From Pomphorhynchus laevis (lineage: Eukaryota > Acanthocephala > Palaeacanthocephala > Echinorhynchida > Pomphorhynchidae), in assembly GCA_012934845.2 (NCBI GenBank), contig WNNJ02000336.1, positions 124,001 through 188,000 on the forward strand: a stretch of DNA of 64,000 nt, in the 5' to 3' direction. Made by a program: the position numbers and the translations under genes. Of the stretch, positions 20,881-33,709 are shown one piece after another. The notes under the pieces were generated by a model. It was given only the letters and a program-made list of their open reading frames with translations, was not told the origin of the DNA and made no database searches. Position 1 is the first letter of the stretch. Each line of letters begins with the position of its first letter.

Positions 20881-21600
20881 GTTCTATTAGAGGAGCTTGA
20901 TTATTGAGTTTAAACATTGATAAGGGAAAGGAGTTTTTTATCGACAAGACCCGTTCCGGTTATATAATCTGGTAATTTACCTTCAAAACGTGAAGTATAT
21001 TTCCTGACTGGACAACTAACGTCACACTACCTGACTGCAGACTGGCTTAGGCTTATTTGTAGTATTCTAAAACATTCATGCATTGAACTACCGTAGGATG
21101 ATCCTTAAAACTGAAGAAATTTGCTCAGTTATTTACGGTGTGAAGAATTCTTTATTAGTGTTTGAGTAAAGATGACCACAAGCGTTATCGCTAATGACTA
21201 TAATACGACTTCTATGCTTGACAAGATCAGAGATAGACACAATTGACATAACTTTAGAATAGAAACTTTTGTATTTTTGAAAATACAATTCCTCGATACT
21301 GAGTTAGCAGAATATAATGTGAGAAGTGCATTTTCGTAACGTGTATAATGTCAGTCGATTATTCCTAATGCGAATAATTGAGTATCGGGACATCTTAGTT
21401 TTGATGGTAACAGAAACCTACTTGCTATTGATTTTACTATTAAATCATGATGATGCACTGGTCTGTCATAGATTACAGTCTCAGTCGCTATGACCTTTAA
21501 AGGGACCAACTTCCGAATCTCCAAAATATGTTTGTTGGTTAATTGAAGAAATATTCACTGAACATGATCCACCTTACGAATTGTTAGTGGACAATGTATC
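20881..21600. other. No gene seen
   Basis: AT-rich sequence between two LINE remnants. I see no coding frame and no clear repeat. Confidence 0.4.
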
Positions 21601-22800
21601 GTCATTTCATTTTGCAGCTTTTCATTGTTGATGTTTGAAATGGGGAGTGCATATTATATACAGGTGTGCTTATGTGCCATTCAGGGTTTGTCATACACCT
21701 GAGAGCCCAAACGCAGCGCACGATGGACGGCAGTATCGACATGAGGGGCTTAAGAAATTTGGGTATTTGCTCTTGGGAACGTTCTCTTGAAATGTAGACT
21801 AATCCCGAGATTGTCCAGGTGCACCAAAATTGCATCTGAGCGCTCTTACTTAATGACATATGCTGGGCCTGTTTCAGGGTTTATCTAGCTCTCTTCAGGA
21901 CATTCTTTAATCTATTCAAGTCGGATCCGGCAGTCAAGTTTACCGTAACGGTAAACACCAGGTATCTTACTTAATTTATAAATACTGGAAGTTGTTGATT
22001 GTGCAAAATGAAAGAGAGATCAAAGGTTGCGAGTCTTTTTTAGCTTTTTATTTATGGCAGAGGCGCCATAAAAGACAACCATTTCTGATTTAGATGAGTT
22101 TAATAAAAGATAGGATGGTCTAGCTGGCCTTTTAATCTTAAAAAGAAACAGATGATGTCCGAGACTACTTCTTGCACCTGCATCCTCTAGACAGAGCTGT
22201 GGTTTCATCAGCATATATCACTAAATGTTGATAACTTTGAAAAGGTCTAAACAAAACAATGATTGTAGCAAGATACAAAATAGGAGAAAGAAGGGAGCCT
22301 TAAGGCACACCTGCAATTAGGTATAATTGACGAGCATCAAGGTCATCCTTGTAAAAAAATCGATTGGTAAACAACAATATATCCTTCCGTTAACAATTCT
22401 CACAGACAACCCGATGGACATGAGAGATGAGATAACAAAATGAATAGAGATGAAGTCAAATGTAGCAGAAAGATCAAGTAAAACATCCACAGCAAGTTAA
22501 TGGCTGTTTTCTGGGCAAAACCGACGCACTTCACCTTTTGCCAAGTGAGCCAACCGATTCTTTAGAAACCCATTAAAACATGGTGGGATTAAATTACGCC
22601 TACTTAAACGACCGTGGATTTTACGCAAAAGCACTTTTTTGTAAATGGAGATTATTTCATTTTGGATCAAAATGGATGCAGATAATTAGAACATATAACC
22701 GGTTTTTTCTTTGGTCAAAATATTCGACGACTAATGTTAATACTGGCGATATCGGATGGTGGGGGCTTAAGTATAGTGATGGCGACCTATGAGGAGGTGT
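21601..22800 (-). mobile_element. Old, heavily decayed LINE copy
   Basis: Minus-strand match to the 3' half of the 13.7-kb LINE. It has the palindromic CACCGTAACGGTAAAC-type word near 21941, the LNSSKSEMVVFYGAS segment (RT D region) near 22070 and the ADDTTALF-region remnant near 22170-22220. The RT A to motif 1 region follows at 22380-22760. It contains many changes throughout and is older than the pair at 9.7-17.5 kb. Confidence 0.8.
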
Positions 22801-25190
22801 GCGATAATATCCTTTGCCACATCACAATTTTTGTGATGGTGGTGACTGCGCTTGGATTGTTATTATATTGTACGATGTTGCGCCTTTATCAATATTCACA
22901 AGTTGCCTCTTGTTGGTTTTCACTATATATTAACTTGATATTTGCTGTAAACGACAGCTTTCGTTGTTTTTGACTTTTTTTGGTAAAAAATTACATCAAA
23001 ATGAATTAACATATTGTTGCTTTCCTTAAATTTTAATACTTGTTCATGACAAGAAGTATATGATTTTCACTAAAAAATACATTTTTGTGAGATAATATTT
23101 ACATCTTAAAATGCATCAACTCTGAAGAAATTATCAATCCAGTAGAAGTTGATGTTTTGCAGTGAGAGATCGAAATGCTATATAATGCTAAAACTTTGTA
23201 TTCCGCCAGATTTGATTATTTTAAATCTAATAAATTGATTTTTACACGATCGATTTAATTTGCATAAGGTACTGTACTTTGGATTAAATAATTTGTTTTT
23301 ATTTTGTGCTATGAAATAATTACGAGCACTCGTCAAGCTCTAGAAATTAAAAGTTCCATTAACATCAAAGCGTTGAACTCTGGTTTAAAATCAATTGTGC
23401 TTTCACGAAGGAATGTCCTGAGCAAACTCAGTGAATCGAACGAGAGAACAACCTCTCTTCATAGGTTCGACCCACCTCGGTTGATGAGAGCAAACTGGAA
23501 GCAGATGTATCAATGCTCGCCGAGTCTTTTGAACAGTGTAATGCGTTATTATTGCACTGCACATGAAGGCGACAACGTGTAACCTAAATATATCTAATTT
23601 AAAAATTTATACGGATTACAAATTTTATAATTTAGTTTCTAGTTATTACACCTTTAATTTATTTTGGTATATACTTTTTATTTATTACATTATGATTTAT
23701 TCTTTCTAATTTCTCTTATCGAATTGTTTATTTGATAAAATAATTTATTTAATTATAACAATTTCTTCAAATGAATATGGGTATTAAGGGTGTTAGAAAC
23801 TTTAATATTGAATATGTAACTTTTTTCAAATTTTGAATCATTATTTTTAATATCAAAAATTTGATTATTTTTCGTGTTTGAAATTAACTAACATTTATTT
23901 TTACACTAAACTAATTAATGTTACATTAAATATATAATGTCTAATTTTATAAATAAAATTATTAATTAATTTATAATTTAAATTTAATAATTATTTTTAA
24001 ATTACACTGATTTTTACACTTTTCATTATGCAATACATTATATTATTATTTAAAAATATATTTCCTATATTTAAAGGTATACTATTATATCATTATATAT
24101 AAGTTTCATACCAATTTGATTTTTACCAAACGTTTATAGATTTGATAGTTATCGAAAAACTTTTCATAATTGTTATAACTTTAAAATTCCCGTAATTTGT
24201 TCATTAAATTAGAAATCAATTAAATTTTTAACAGCTTTTATCTAATCGAGCTTCATGAAAGTCCGCTGTTTACTAGTAAGCTGCAAACACAAAAAATGCA
24301 ACTGTCGTTTTGCAAAATAGTTTGGCAAAAAAATTCCTTTTATCACTTACAGACAATGTTTTTATGGACAAATTTTGAGAAAAGTTTTTATCTGAAAAAG
24401 GTGTTTTATCATGCGTATAAAATACGTCTAAAGAAAACGGTCAAATTTGTTAGGTAAATTCATTTCTATTGAAAAGTTGTGATAGGTTTTAGCTAGATGT
24501 AATGGTTTGTGATAAAAGCTTAAATACTTATCATTCATTGTTTGTTGTATAATGTAAGAATAAGGATAGAAAGATTCTTTAAACATTGCAAATCTGTTTT
24601 AAATCCAGCGAAGGTATATTTGTTTTTTTTGCAATTGTTGTCCAAGTTTCGTACAAGCGAATGCTTTAATTCATTTTTACGTCGTTAGCAGTGTGTTGAT
24701 TTGTTATCAATAGAAGTTATTGATGCTTAGCATTTTACAAAGGCCAGCCAGTTTTTCCAAACCTTTAATAGAATTTTGTCAAATATAATTAACAAATATA
24801 AATTTATATATAATTTACATAAATTGATATTAATTATTAAATTGATGATTTATTATTTGTTTAAAACTTAATCCAAAACAGGTACTTAATAAACAGGTAC
24901 TTTAGAGTTGCGCAAAGTCAATACATTTTTAAGTTGAGGTATTTGTAAACAGAAAAGATGCACATTAATAACGAGTGCCTTCGTTCCTTTTTATAATTTT
25001 CAAATAAATGTGGATCATTCATTCAAACTCTTAAAAGAGGTTTTTCGTAAGCGTTTCCCAACTATATTTGCTAAAGTTTTAAACACAGCTTATGATTTAC
25101 CAAAATTTATATATACGGCAACTAAAATTTTTAAATTCTTTAATAATTTAATTCTTTTGTTCTTTAATAACCTATATGTTTAACAAAGTA
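22801..25190. other. AT-rich DNA, one unassigned open frame
   Basis: Mostly featureless. A less AT-rich patch at 23304-23582 has an open plus-strand frame of 92 codons (ending LLNSVMRYYCTAHEGDNV) and also open runs on the minus strand. I recognise neither. It may be a decayed exon or chance. Confidence 0.4.
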
Positions 25191-25199
25191 ATAGTCGGA

Positions 25200-25440
25200 T
25201 TAATAATTAACACGTTTAGAAAAAAGATTTATTTTAACGTGGTAAATGCGTGCCAGCGCACGCTTACATGACCACAACAAAACAAAAGTGTGAATCAGGT
25301 GTCGAGAAGGTGTGAACGGTGGAGGTGTTTGAATGTGATAAAGGAGGGGGCGCGGCGGACGTCGAGAGGGAGTTGATTCCAGGCGAGTAAGGCGGCGACG
25401 TGGAAGGATCGAAGACATTTATAGCAATTCAGACGGATTG
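25200..25440 (-). mobile_element. 3' end of another LINE lineage (CR1/Jockey-like)
   Basis: The minus strand reads FHVAALLAWNQLPLDVRRAP then SFITFKHLHRSHLL. This matches the typical C-terminal tail of many LINE RT proteins (FSVA..LWNSLP..IR.A.S...FK..L...L). It is notably richer in G+C than its surroundings, as expected for transferred or element DNA. Only the last 40 or so codons are present. Confidence 0.7.
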
Positions 25441-26030
25441 AATCACTCAATCCGAAAGAATTAACGAATGAAGGCTTTATGATAACGTATTTTAAATGGT
25501 ACTTAAAATAAATGATTACGTAATTTAAATAAAATTACTCAGAGAGTAATCACTCCGGGCTTAGCAGATCTGGTTTAATTTGTTTTAGATTAAGTTACCT
25601 GAAGGTGATGCAGATTTTAAATCGAAAATTCATAAAACAAAACCCTCAATAATGGTACAATGACATTAATGTCAACAGGGATATATTGAAATAATGAAAA
25701 ATCGACAATATGTGACATGAAAAATTGACAATTTAATAAAAAAAAGTTTAATTTTAGCTACAATTTGTAAAATTCAAACGAATAATCTTAGAAATGGACA
25801 TTTATTATCAAAATGGTTTAATTTAGTATATACATTAACAGCAGAAACATAGCAAATACTATATACAGAAGGTTGAAAATCAAATAAGTTTTAGAATATA
25901 AAGTTTACATAACAACACATCATTAGATAAAACGGATGTGATTAAGTCAAGCTAACAAAACAACAATTGTATTCCATTCAAGATTTGATGAACATACATG
26001 AAGTACGCTCACTATATCTTAAATTCAATG

Positions 26031-26110
26031 TATATTCATGTACGTACATGTATATTCATGTACGTACATGTATATTCATGTACGTACATATATATTCATG
26101 TACGTACATG
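26031..26110. repeat. 20-bp palindromic minisatellite, 4 units
   Basis: Four units of TATATTCATGTACGTACATG in a row, with one base change in the third. Each unit contains the palindrome CATGTACGTACATG, so the array can form alternating hairpins. Confidence 0.9.
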
Positions 26111-26394
26111 TATGCTCATAAAGTATAATTGATGTTCCTTGTAAACTATATCGTCAATGTATTTGAAAGTCAATTTAATGGCAAAAATCAAGAAAATATT
26201 GTAAAATATTTAAAAATTGATATTTTGATATAAATGGTGTAAATGAAAATGTAAAATATTAAAATATTATTTTAATATTAAAATATTAAACTATAAAATA
26301 TTTTATAGTTTAAAAGGTTTTTAAAGTTTTATAATAAACATATATATTTTAAATTATTTTTTATAGTAAGTAATATCTATTACATCAATAATAA

Positions 26395-26520
26395 TACGAC
26401 ATTTTCATGTATTTATCCACGCTCCTATGCTTGATTTAGGATTAAGGGCCGGAACCTGATAACATAGCATTTTCTCCTGGTGACACTAGACGTTATTTTA
26501 ACACATTGTATGTTATCTGT
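26395..26520 (+). repeat. Decayed PLE-type terminal motif
   Basis: Keeps TTTTCATGTATTTATCC, GCTCCTATGCTTGATT, GGCCGGAACCTGATAACATA and TCTCCTGGTGACACTAG in order. Several core positions have changed. Confidence 0.6.
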
Positions 26521-27796
26521 TAATCGCATCGTAAAAATAATGGTACATAATTTTTTTAAGATTAAAGTATTTGAAATTTTATAAACATTTTTATTAAATT
26601 GTACTGTAAAATGTTTTTACTGCAATTTAACGTTTACACATCAGTTTAAGATTACTTGCTTGACCTTTGATGAAGAAATCTAAAGCGAATAATGAAGCCA
26701 TAAATTCAAGAAATGTTTTTAGATTAGTGTAATTCTTAATAAAATAGAAAGAGAATTATACATAGTCAAGACTTTATCGAAGAATGTGATAATTTTTTAT
26801 TACCAAAGAAAAATCAGTTTTAGTTTAAAAATTATACGTCATGATAGCTGCTGTACATTTCATTTTTAGGACTAAAATACATGTGTATCGGAACGCAACT
26901 ACTAATATCATCAGAGGTCATGTCTGAAATCAAGATATTTAAGGCTAACAGACAGAATATTAAATTGAATATTAATTGATATTTAGACTTTATAGATAAG
27001 TACTTTTATTCGTAAAGCCAAGCGTTTCAATTATAATGCTCCAACAGATTAAAGTTAAAAAATAACCAGTCGCAGCCAAATTTGGCGGCAACTTAAAATA
27101 AACAGATATTTAATATTTTATAAATAGCAACTAAATAATTTAATGATAAAATTGTATCGATAATATTTCTTTATATATGTTAAATATATAATATTGTATA
27201 TATCATATAAAATTTATAATATATAATATATTAATATATGATATATTATATTATAGTTTATAATATATGTTAAAGTGATATATACAAAGTGATATACAAA
27301 CATAATATCACAAGTGTTTAAAAATTTTACAATTATTTTAAAATGTTGGTTTCTTCCGTGCAACTCACAGTTCATATTTTCTCTTTACTACTGTATTATC
27401 TTTTTAATCTGTAGGCTGAATGCTTTACAGCTAAAATAATCCCTTTTTATTTCCTTAATCGAATTTTTTTTGCAAATTCTGTGAAATTGTATTAGCTTTC
27501 AAACGATATGTGGATCGTTAATACAACAAAATTGTCTATTTTTAATAAGACATTAAATGTTCGATTTTTATACAAATTGATTATATAATTGATTCTAATA
27601 TTATGACATAATATATTATATTATAATATAATTTTATATTGCAATATATAATATTTGATATTATATAATAATTATCATCTTTATTAATATTATATCTTTA
27701 TAATATTAAATATATATATATATATATATATAATTCTAAATATATTACATTACTTATAGCATTATATCTTTATAATATTTATTTTTTACCATAATA

Positions 27797-28330
27797 ATGC
27801 AAAAAGACTCAACAAATAATCAAACTTTTTCTCTACTAATACACTTCTGCGCTTGCGATTCTTTTGGAAGCTACGAGCACAATCCACTTGGCGGAGCAGG
27901 GCGATGTCATGACGACCTTGCCCTGAGAATTCATTGTGAAATCATTCTACATAAATTGATACTTAGTATTTCTCGAAGCTTTGAAATTTGTTGTGAATAC
28001 TGATACCCATTTCTTTGTGATTGAAAATTGGCGATCCGTTATAACAAATGAGTGGCTTCTTTCCCTTAACCACCACAATGACAAATCACAACTGTTATGA
28101 ATGTTATGCTTGTTTTACTGTGACTACTCGTTCCAAATACTTGCTTGTCTTTTTTGTCGTTTTTGGTATTCGAAGCAAGTAACTACTAATTTCAAGCTGT
28201 TTGAAGGTGCGAACGCTTTGAAAACGCATACATCCATGAGTAAGCGCAGTTTTGTTATTAAAAAATACAACCAATCAAAAAAAACAAGATAACATAATTA
28301 ACAAAACAGTAAGTACGACAAATCAACCAA
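27797..28330. other. Unassigned, less AT-rich stretch
   Basis: A plus-strand frame (27797-28003, 68 aa) and open minus-strand runs (WIVLVASKRIASAEV near 27860) overlap in a patch with near-normal base composition. I recognise no family; a degraded transposon piece is likely. A short frame at 28101-28292 is also unassigned. Confidence 0.3.
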
Positions 28331-28334
28331 CAGA

Positions 28335-28745
28335 CTGAATTTGCACTGATCTTCTTCTTATCCCACTTCTACGGCCTTAAATCCAGGGAGATCTGAGCCC
28401 TCCCCAACCGATCCAACACGTCGCCTTCCGACTGAACCACCCGGGGTCTTTCACCCCCCCCCAAAGAATCTAATCGGCGCGGACTATGCTGGGTAAACGA
28501 GAGACGACGAGCTTAAGAAACCTTAGCCTTTGCTTAGGGGACGTCCTCTCGAAAAGAAGACTAACCCCGAGATAGCCCAGGTACCCAAAAGGCGCACCTG
28601 AGTTTTTTGACACCTGACGCATTTTAGTTTTCCCATTCAATGACAGATGCTGAGCCCGTTTCAGGGCCCACCTAGCTTTTTTCAGGATACGCTTGAGTCT
28701 TTCCAGGTCAGCTTTCACCGACCAGTTCACCGTAACGGTGAACCG
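28335..28745 (-). mobile_element. 5'-truncated LINE insertion (3' end only)
   Basis: Minus-strand copy of the last part of ORF2 and the tail of the 13.7-kb LINE. It has the NWSVKADLERLKRILKKARW frame (28470-28730) and the block encoding SRLPSIVRAD. It stops abruptly at the palindromic word GTTCACCGTAACGGTGAAC (28726-28744), so reverse transcription seems to have ended at this hairpin. Confidence 0.85.
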
Positions 28746-30790
28746 TTTTGTTATCGAAAAGTCCTAAGCAGGCCATCTCAAGCTTTGCGTCGTTATCACA
28801 AGTTGTTGCTGGATTTATGAACACAGCATTATGTACGGAATTCAAAACGGGTTTAATCTGAACATTTTAACAAATCTCCGTCAGGTTCTGAGATAAAATA
28901 TCCCGTGTAACATCATGCCGCATTATCGGCAATTCACCTAGCCTACACGTGAGCTAGTGTATTATGGATGATGGTTATTTGTATTGACATAAGCATAAAC
29001 TATTATATTATAAAATATAATAGAATAATATCTCATAACCAAAGATTAAAATTAATGTTTTTCTGTAAATTGAAAATCTCAAAGAGAAAAACTCTAAACA
29101 ATGAATTTTACTTTTTTCTAAACTTAACATTTTTGCGATTGAGCTATTTTAAAAGTTTAATTTTTTATAAATATTTAGCACTTGTTTTTTCATTTTGAGT
29201 AGCACTAGTGAAATATTTACTCCCAAATAAATGGAATGTTTTTGTCGATGAAATGTTCTTGCATTTCACATTTTCTTCCAAAGAAATAGAGGTAAGAAAA
29301 TAGCTTACATACTACTGAATAAGCTTTTTGCTTGAACATCTCTGTCATCGCTCACAAAACTAGAAAGACGATGTTGCGCAATCAGACATTCGATATTACA
29401 TTTCTTTCACCACATTTTGTAGTGGGGTTGTAACCACATCGTATAAAATTGAAAGTAAGTACATTCTACCTCTATTTTTGCCAATCGAATTTATGATTGC
29501 AATTAGCTATATCCAAATATTACTTATTTGGTAATATTACTTAAGTAATACGAGTTTTCTTTAATATAAAATGTTCCAGCAAAATTTCAAGGTTGTAATA
29601 GATGAAATGAAAACAAAATTCATTTAGAAATAATTAAATTGAATGCGGCTTAAATTGGAAAGTCGTTAATAATACTTAAAGTGTTAATACCTTAACGTTT
29701 TAAACTTTAATAGTATTTTAAACTCAAATAGATTGATAGTATTTTTGTTACGCAGTAAAAAATATATTTTATAATTTTATTTATATTTTTAATGTATAAA
29801 TATTTTTATTTATTTTTGAATATAAGTATAATATGTATATTTAAAATATTAAATGTAAATATTATATATTTATCTTTAATAAAAATAAATATATGGTAGA
29901 TATTTATATTTTATCGATAAGTACCTTAACGTTTTAAACTTTAATAGTATTTTAAACTCAAATAGATTGATAGTATTTTTGTTACGCAGTAAAAAATATA
30001 TTTTTGTTTAAAAAAATATAATATTTTTTATTAGTACTGAAATTTCAAAGCATATTTAACACATTTTCTCAAATGTGTATCTACGATAAAGTAATAATAT
30101 TACTTTATCGTAGATATTACTATCTACGATAGTAATATATACGATAAGGTTAGTTTCGCAGAATATCGAATTTGTAAACATTTCTATCAACTTTTTAAAT
30201 TGTGATCAAACAAGTGATTATCGTTGATTAATTTATTGATTATCATTGATTATTCGATCCAATCTTTGATATGATCGATATACATTTGCTATCTCCAAAA
30301 TAGAAAAGGTAGATATATTCATTTCTAAATTAATAGTCAGTTAGCGAACACATGTATAGAGTGTATATAGAGTTATGGATCAACGATGAGTTGTATATTT
30401 CAATTTGCTTAATCTATATGTCTCTTATGCACAGTTTTGTTCGTTCTTTATGATAGGTTCAATATTTTTAAGAGATTTATTTTATAAATCTCTGAATTTT
30501 TATAATATTATATTTATAATATTATATTTTAATATTATAATATTATATTTTCTAAACATTATATTTATTTCTATAAATATCCCTTTGTCAACATATCGAT
30601 AGGATCGATATACATTTGCTATCTCAATGATGGCTCATCTAATATAGACGCTAAAGTTGAATAGGATACCTTGTTAGATACAGCAACATACCGTTTTAAA
30701 AATATCCATTTTATTTTATCTAATAAAATAAAATGTAATAAAATGCTTGAAATTTGACGTTGTGAGATCTGACCACACGGTAGATAAACC
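28746..30790. other. AT-rich DNA, no gene seen
   Basis: Contains a direct duplication of about 80 bp (AGTACCTTAACGTTTTAAAC region at about 29680-29760 and 29920-29995) and a 23-bp direct repeat at 30273 and 30603. Short frames here are A/T-run artefacts. Confidence 0.5.
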
Positions 30791-31660
30791 ATAGCTCACA
30801 ATCGACATCATTGAAGAATATCAATACAACGTAGTATTTGGCGGAAGATAAAGCTGTGCTGCACTGGCTCGAGAAACAACTTTATCCTCAAAACATTCAA
30901 TATGGTCAGAAAAAGTCTAACGACTGGTAAGCCTCATACCTAGATAACAAAATTGAGATACCGTCTGAAATGAAACACCATTAAAAGTTAGGGTGTTTTT
31001 TCTTGATAATCGACCTCCTACTCGAAATACCACGACCTTAGTTTTATCAAGATTTAAAAGAAGACTGTTAGATCGACAATATTACTAAGCGCCATCTGTC
31101 CATTTCGGAAGAATAAATTACGAGATCATCTGGATATAACAAACACGATGATTTCGTGACTCTAATACAAGTTGATAGATCCGCTATAAATAAGCTGAAA
31201 AGTAGTGGGCTCAATGGGTATCCCTGAGGCACACAAGTTAGCTGATGAAATGATTATGAAAGTTTTACACCATCGAATATCTGAATAAAATGTGACTTTA
31301 GTATTTCGCTTAGTACGCGACAATTGGGCCCCCGAAGACCAAGAAAAAAATTTATATTACGAAAAAGCAGACATCTGTTTACCAGATCAAATGCCTTCGT
31401 AAAATCAGGGAACATTACATACAGAGCCACATGTAAGACTCTACTATCTAGGACTTCCGTTCTCAAAATTGTAATTGCACTCATTGTTGAAAATAAAGGC
31501 CGAAATCTATGTAGCTATATGAGTAGAAAATTGTGAACATACCTTAACAGACGGTGTGACTCTAAAGAAGCAAATAGCTTGTAGGTGTGACTGAGTATAG
31601 CAATACCCCTATAAATGTTCATGTCTCCAGAATTTCCCTTTCCTTTGTACAAAATCTTAA
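30790..31660 (-). mobile_element. Decayed LINE RT of a further lineage
   Basis: The minus strand gives VMFPDFTKAFDLVNRCLLFR (RT A with its catalytic aspartate replaced or shifted), then NSLLLNLDKTKVVVFRVGGR (RT D region) near 31030. A YRGIAILSHTYKL word precedes RT A near 31600. The parts are in the right order but in different frames, with stops. The lineage differs from the 13.7-kb LINE. Confidence 0.75.
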
Positions 31661-32130
31661 GAATGACATGCAGAAATCACAGACTTGACGTAATCTATTT
31701 TATCAGTCTTGCATTATAGGGCTTTCTTATTTATTTTAATAATGCTAAACCTTTAAATTTAGAAATATTTAAATAAATTTATATTTTTAAATGTTTATTG
31801 TCAGATTTTGCTTTATAGACTAATATATAAGTGGAAGTCAAATGCAATAATTATCTATATTTGCCAAACAGATTAATAAATTATATATTAAAAATCAAGG
31901 TTGGTATTATTATAGAGTCTCTGATAGAACATTTATGTTTATCGAAGAAATTTGCTTTAATCTAATTCGTCATTCATTTTATTATAAGTTTCGATTAACT
32001 AAAATAGTGTAGCATGGGAGGTAAATAAAGTCATATATTAAACAATAATTATTGAACAATAACAAAATTTCATTGAATACTAAGTTTTAAATAAATAGCT
32101 GAACTAATTACTTGTATACCTTATTTATCA
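31661..32130. other. No gene seen
   Basis: AT-rich sequence between a LINE remnant and the duplicated block. Nothing recognisable. Confidence 0.4.
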
Positions 32131-32139
32131 AAATTTTTA

Positions 32140-33290
32140 AATACAACGACTTTAAATGAAAACTATACAAACGCTCCAGATCACAAATTTTGCACAAATC
32201 AGATCAGATAATTGAGTCTACGTATTTTACACTAAATGTAAATAAAATTAAAAATAAATAATAAATAATTATATAATATTTTATACAATATTATTTCTAA
32301 TACTAAAATATGTTTATCCAGCTTAATATTTCTACTATAAATGCACATTTAAATAATAAATAATTATATAATATTTTATACAATATTATTTCTAATACTA
32401 AAATATGTTTATCCAGCTTAATATTTCTACTATAAATGCACATTTAAATAATAAATAATTATAAATAATAAATAATTGTTATATAAGATGTTAATTTTTA
32501 TATATAATTGTTATATAATAAATAATTGTATCTAAGTTTTATCGTTATATTTGTATCAAGTCAACATTTGATAACTGAGTATACGTATTTTATACAATAT
32601 ATAAATTTATAGAATTTATATTTATGTCAAGTCAAAATTTAAAATTCAAATTTAAAATAAAAGTACATTTTTAGGAATTGACTAATAAATAACAGACGAT
32701 GATCAGAATAATGTAATAAAAATGCTATAAAAATGAATTTATTTACATAAAATTTAATGTGCGCTTTAAAATACCTCTAAGAATTGTATCAGATAACTGA
32801 GTCTAGGTATTTTAAAATATCTATAAAATTTAAAATAAAAGTCAATTTTTATTAATTGACTAGTAAATATTAATTAATTTATATTAATTGTTATTAATAT
32901 TATTTAATATTAATATTTATTATTGAATATTTAAATGCTATATTTTATGCTTTTTTGCATATGTACAACCGCAATACATATACTTTAGATATATTTTTTA
33001 ATGATCACTCTACAAAACATGGAAACCTTTAGAGCAAATAAATTACCATTAGTTGACCATTAATCATTATTAGTTGACTGCTATAATTATAAGTGGTTTA
33101 CGCTATTCGGATCAGTTATTTTTTACCGTAACCCCTTCGAGCACGATTAAGTTCATTAAAATAAATACTCGGCTTATCTTCTTTTCGTGTGCTAGCGAAA
33201 ATACCAGGCGACATTAACCGCAACATATAAAATCCGCTAATAAACTGCACTATAAATCGATAATTGCCTCTAATCAAGTCAGTATTTATT
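32140..33290. repeat. Segmental duplication, copy B, with repeat flank
   Basis: 32248-33290 matches 19308-20247 almost exactly and has an internal tandem repeat of about 100 bp (TATCCAGCTTAATATTTCTA seen twice). The left flank (32140-32240, CAAACGCTCCAGATCACAAA) instead matches 3070-3160. The copied minus-strand frame ends here in an unrelated N-terminus (33116-33331). Confidence 0.85.
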
Positions 33291-33569
33291 GAAAATTGTT
33301 TAAAAACTAATATTTTTTTTATCACATTCACTTATTTTAAGGTGGAAATTGAAAATATTGATATCTAAACAATCAATAATTTCTGTATAATAAGTTAGTT
33401 TTTTAATTTAAAACATCAGATCAGATAAATGAGTATACGTATTTTATACAATATAAATAAAAATAAAGATAAATAATAAATATTACATAATATTTCTTAC
33501 AACTAATATTTATATAAAGTTAAAATAAAAAAAATAAAATTTAAAATAAAGTCAATTTTTCTGAATTGT

Positions 33570-33700
33570 TCGAAAAATCATCAGGAGTAACTGCTATGCT
33601 ATCAGGTTTCGGCCTCTATTCTCCGACCCATCATAGCAATGGGGTTAATACTTGCAAATAAGGTATTTAATCTGATGAAATGTGATTATTTAGTATACCT
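33570..33700 (-). repeat. PLE-type terminal motif, minus-strand copy
   Basis: The reverse complement keeps CATTGCTATGATGGGTCGGA, GAGGCCGAAACCTGATAGC and AGTTACTCCTGATGA. The closing stem is diverged. Confidence 0.65.
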
Positions 33701-33709
33701 TATTCTAGT

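Larger units (their letters stand above)
25441..27790. other. AT-rich DNA with a decayed PLE motif
   Basis: No gene is seen. It contains a 4-unit 20-bp tandem repeat (26031-26110) and a decayed copy of the PLE terminal motif (about 26395-26520), plus long TA-rich runs at 27170-27290 and 27600-27770. Confidence 0.5.
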
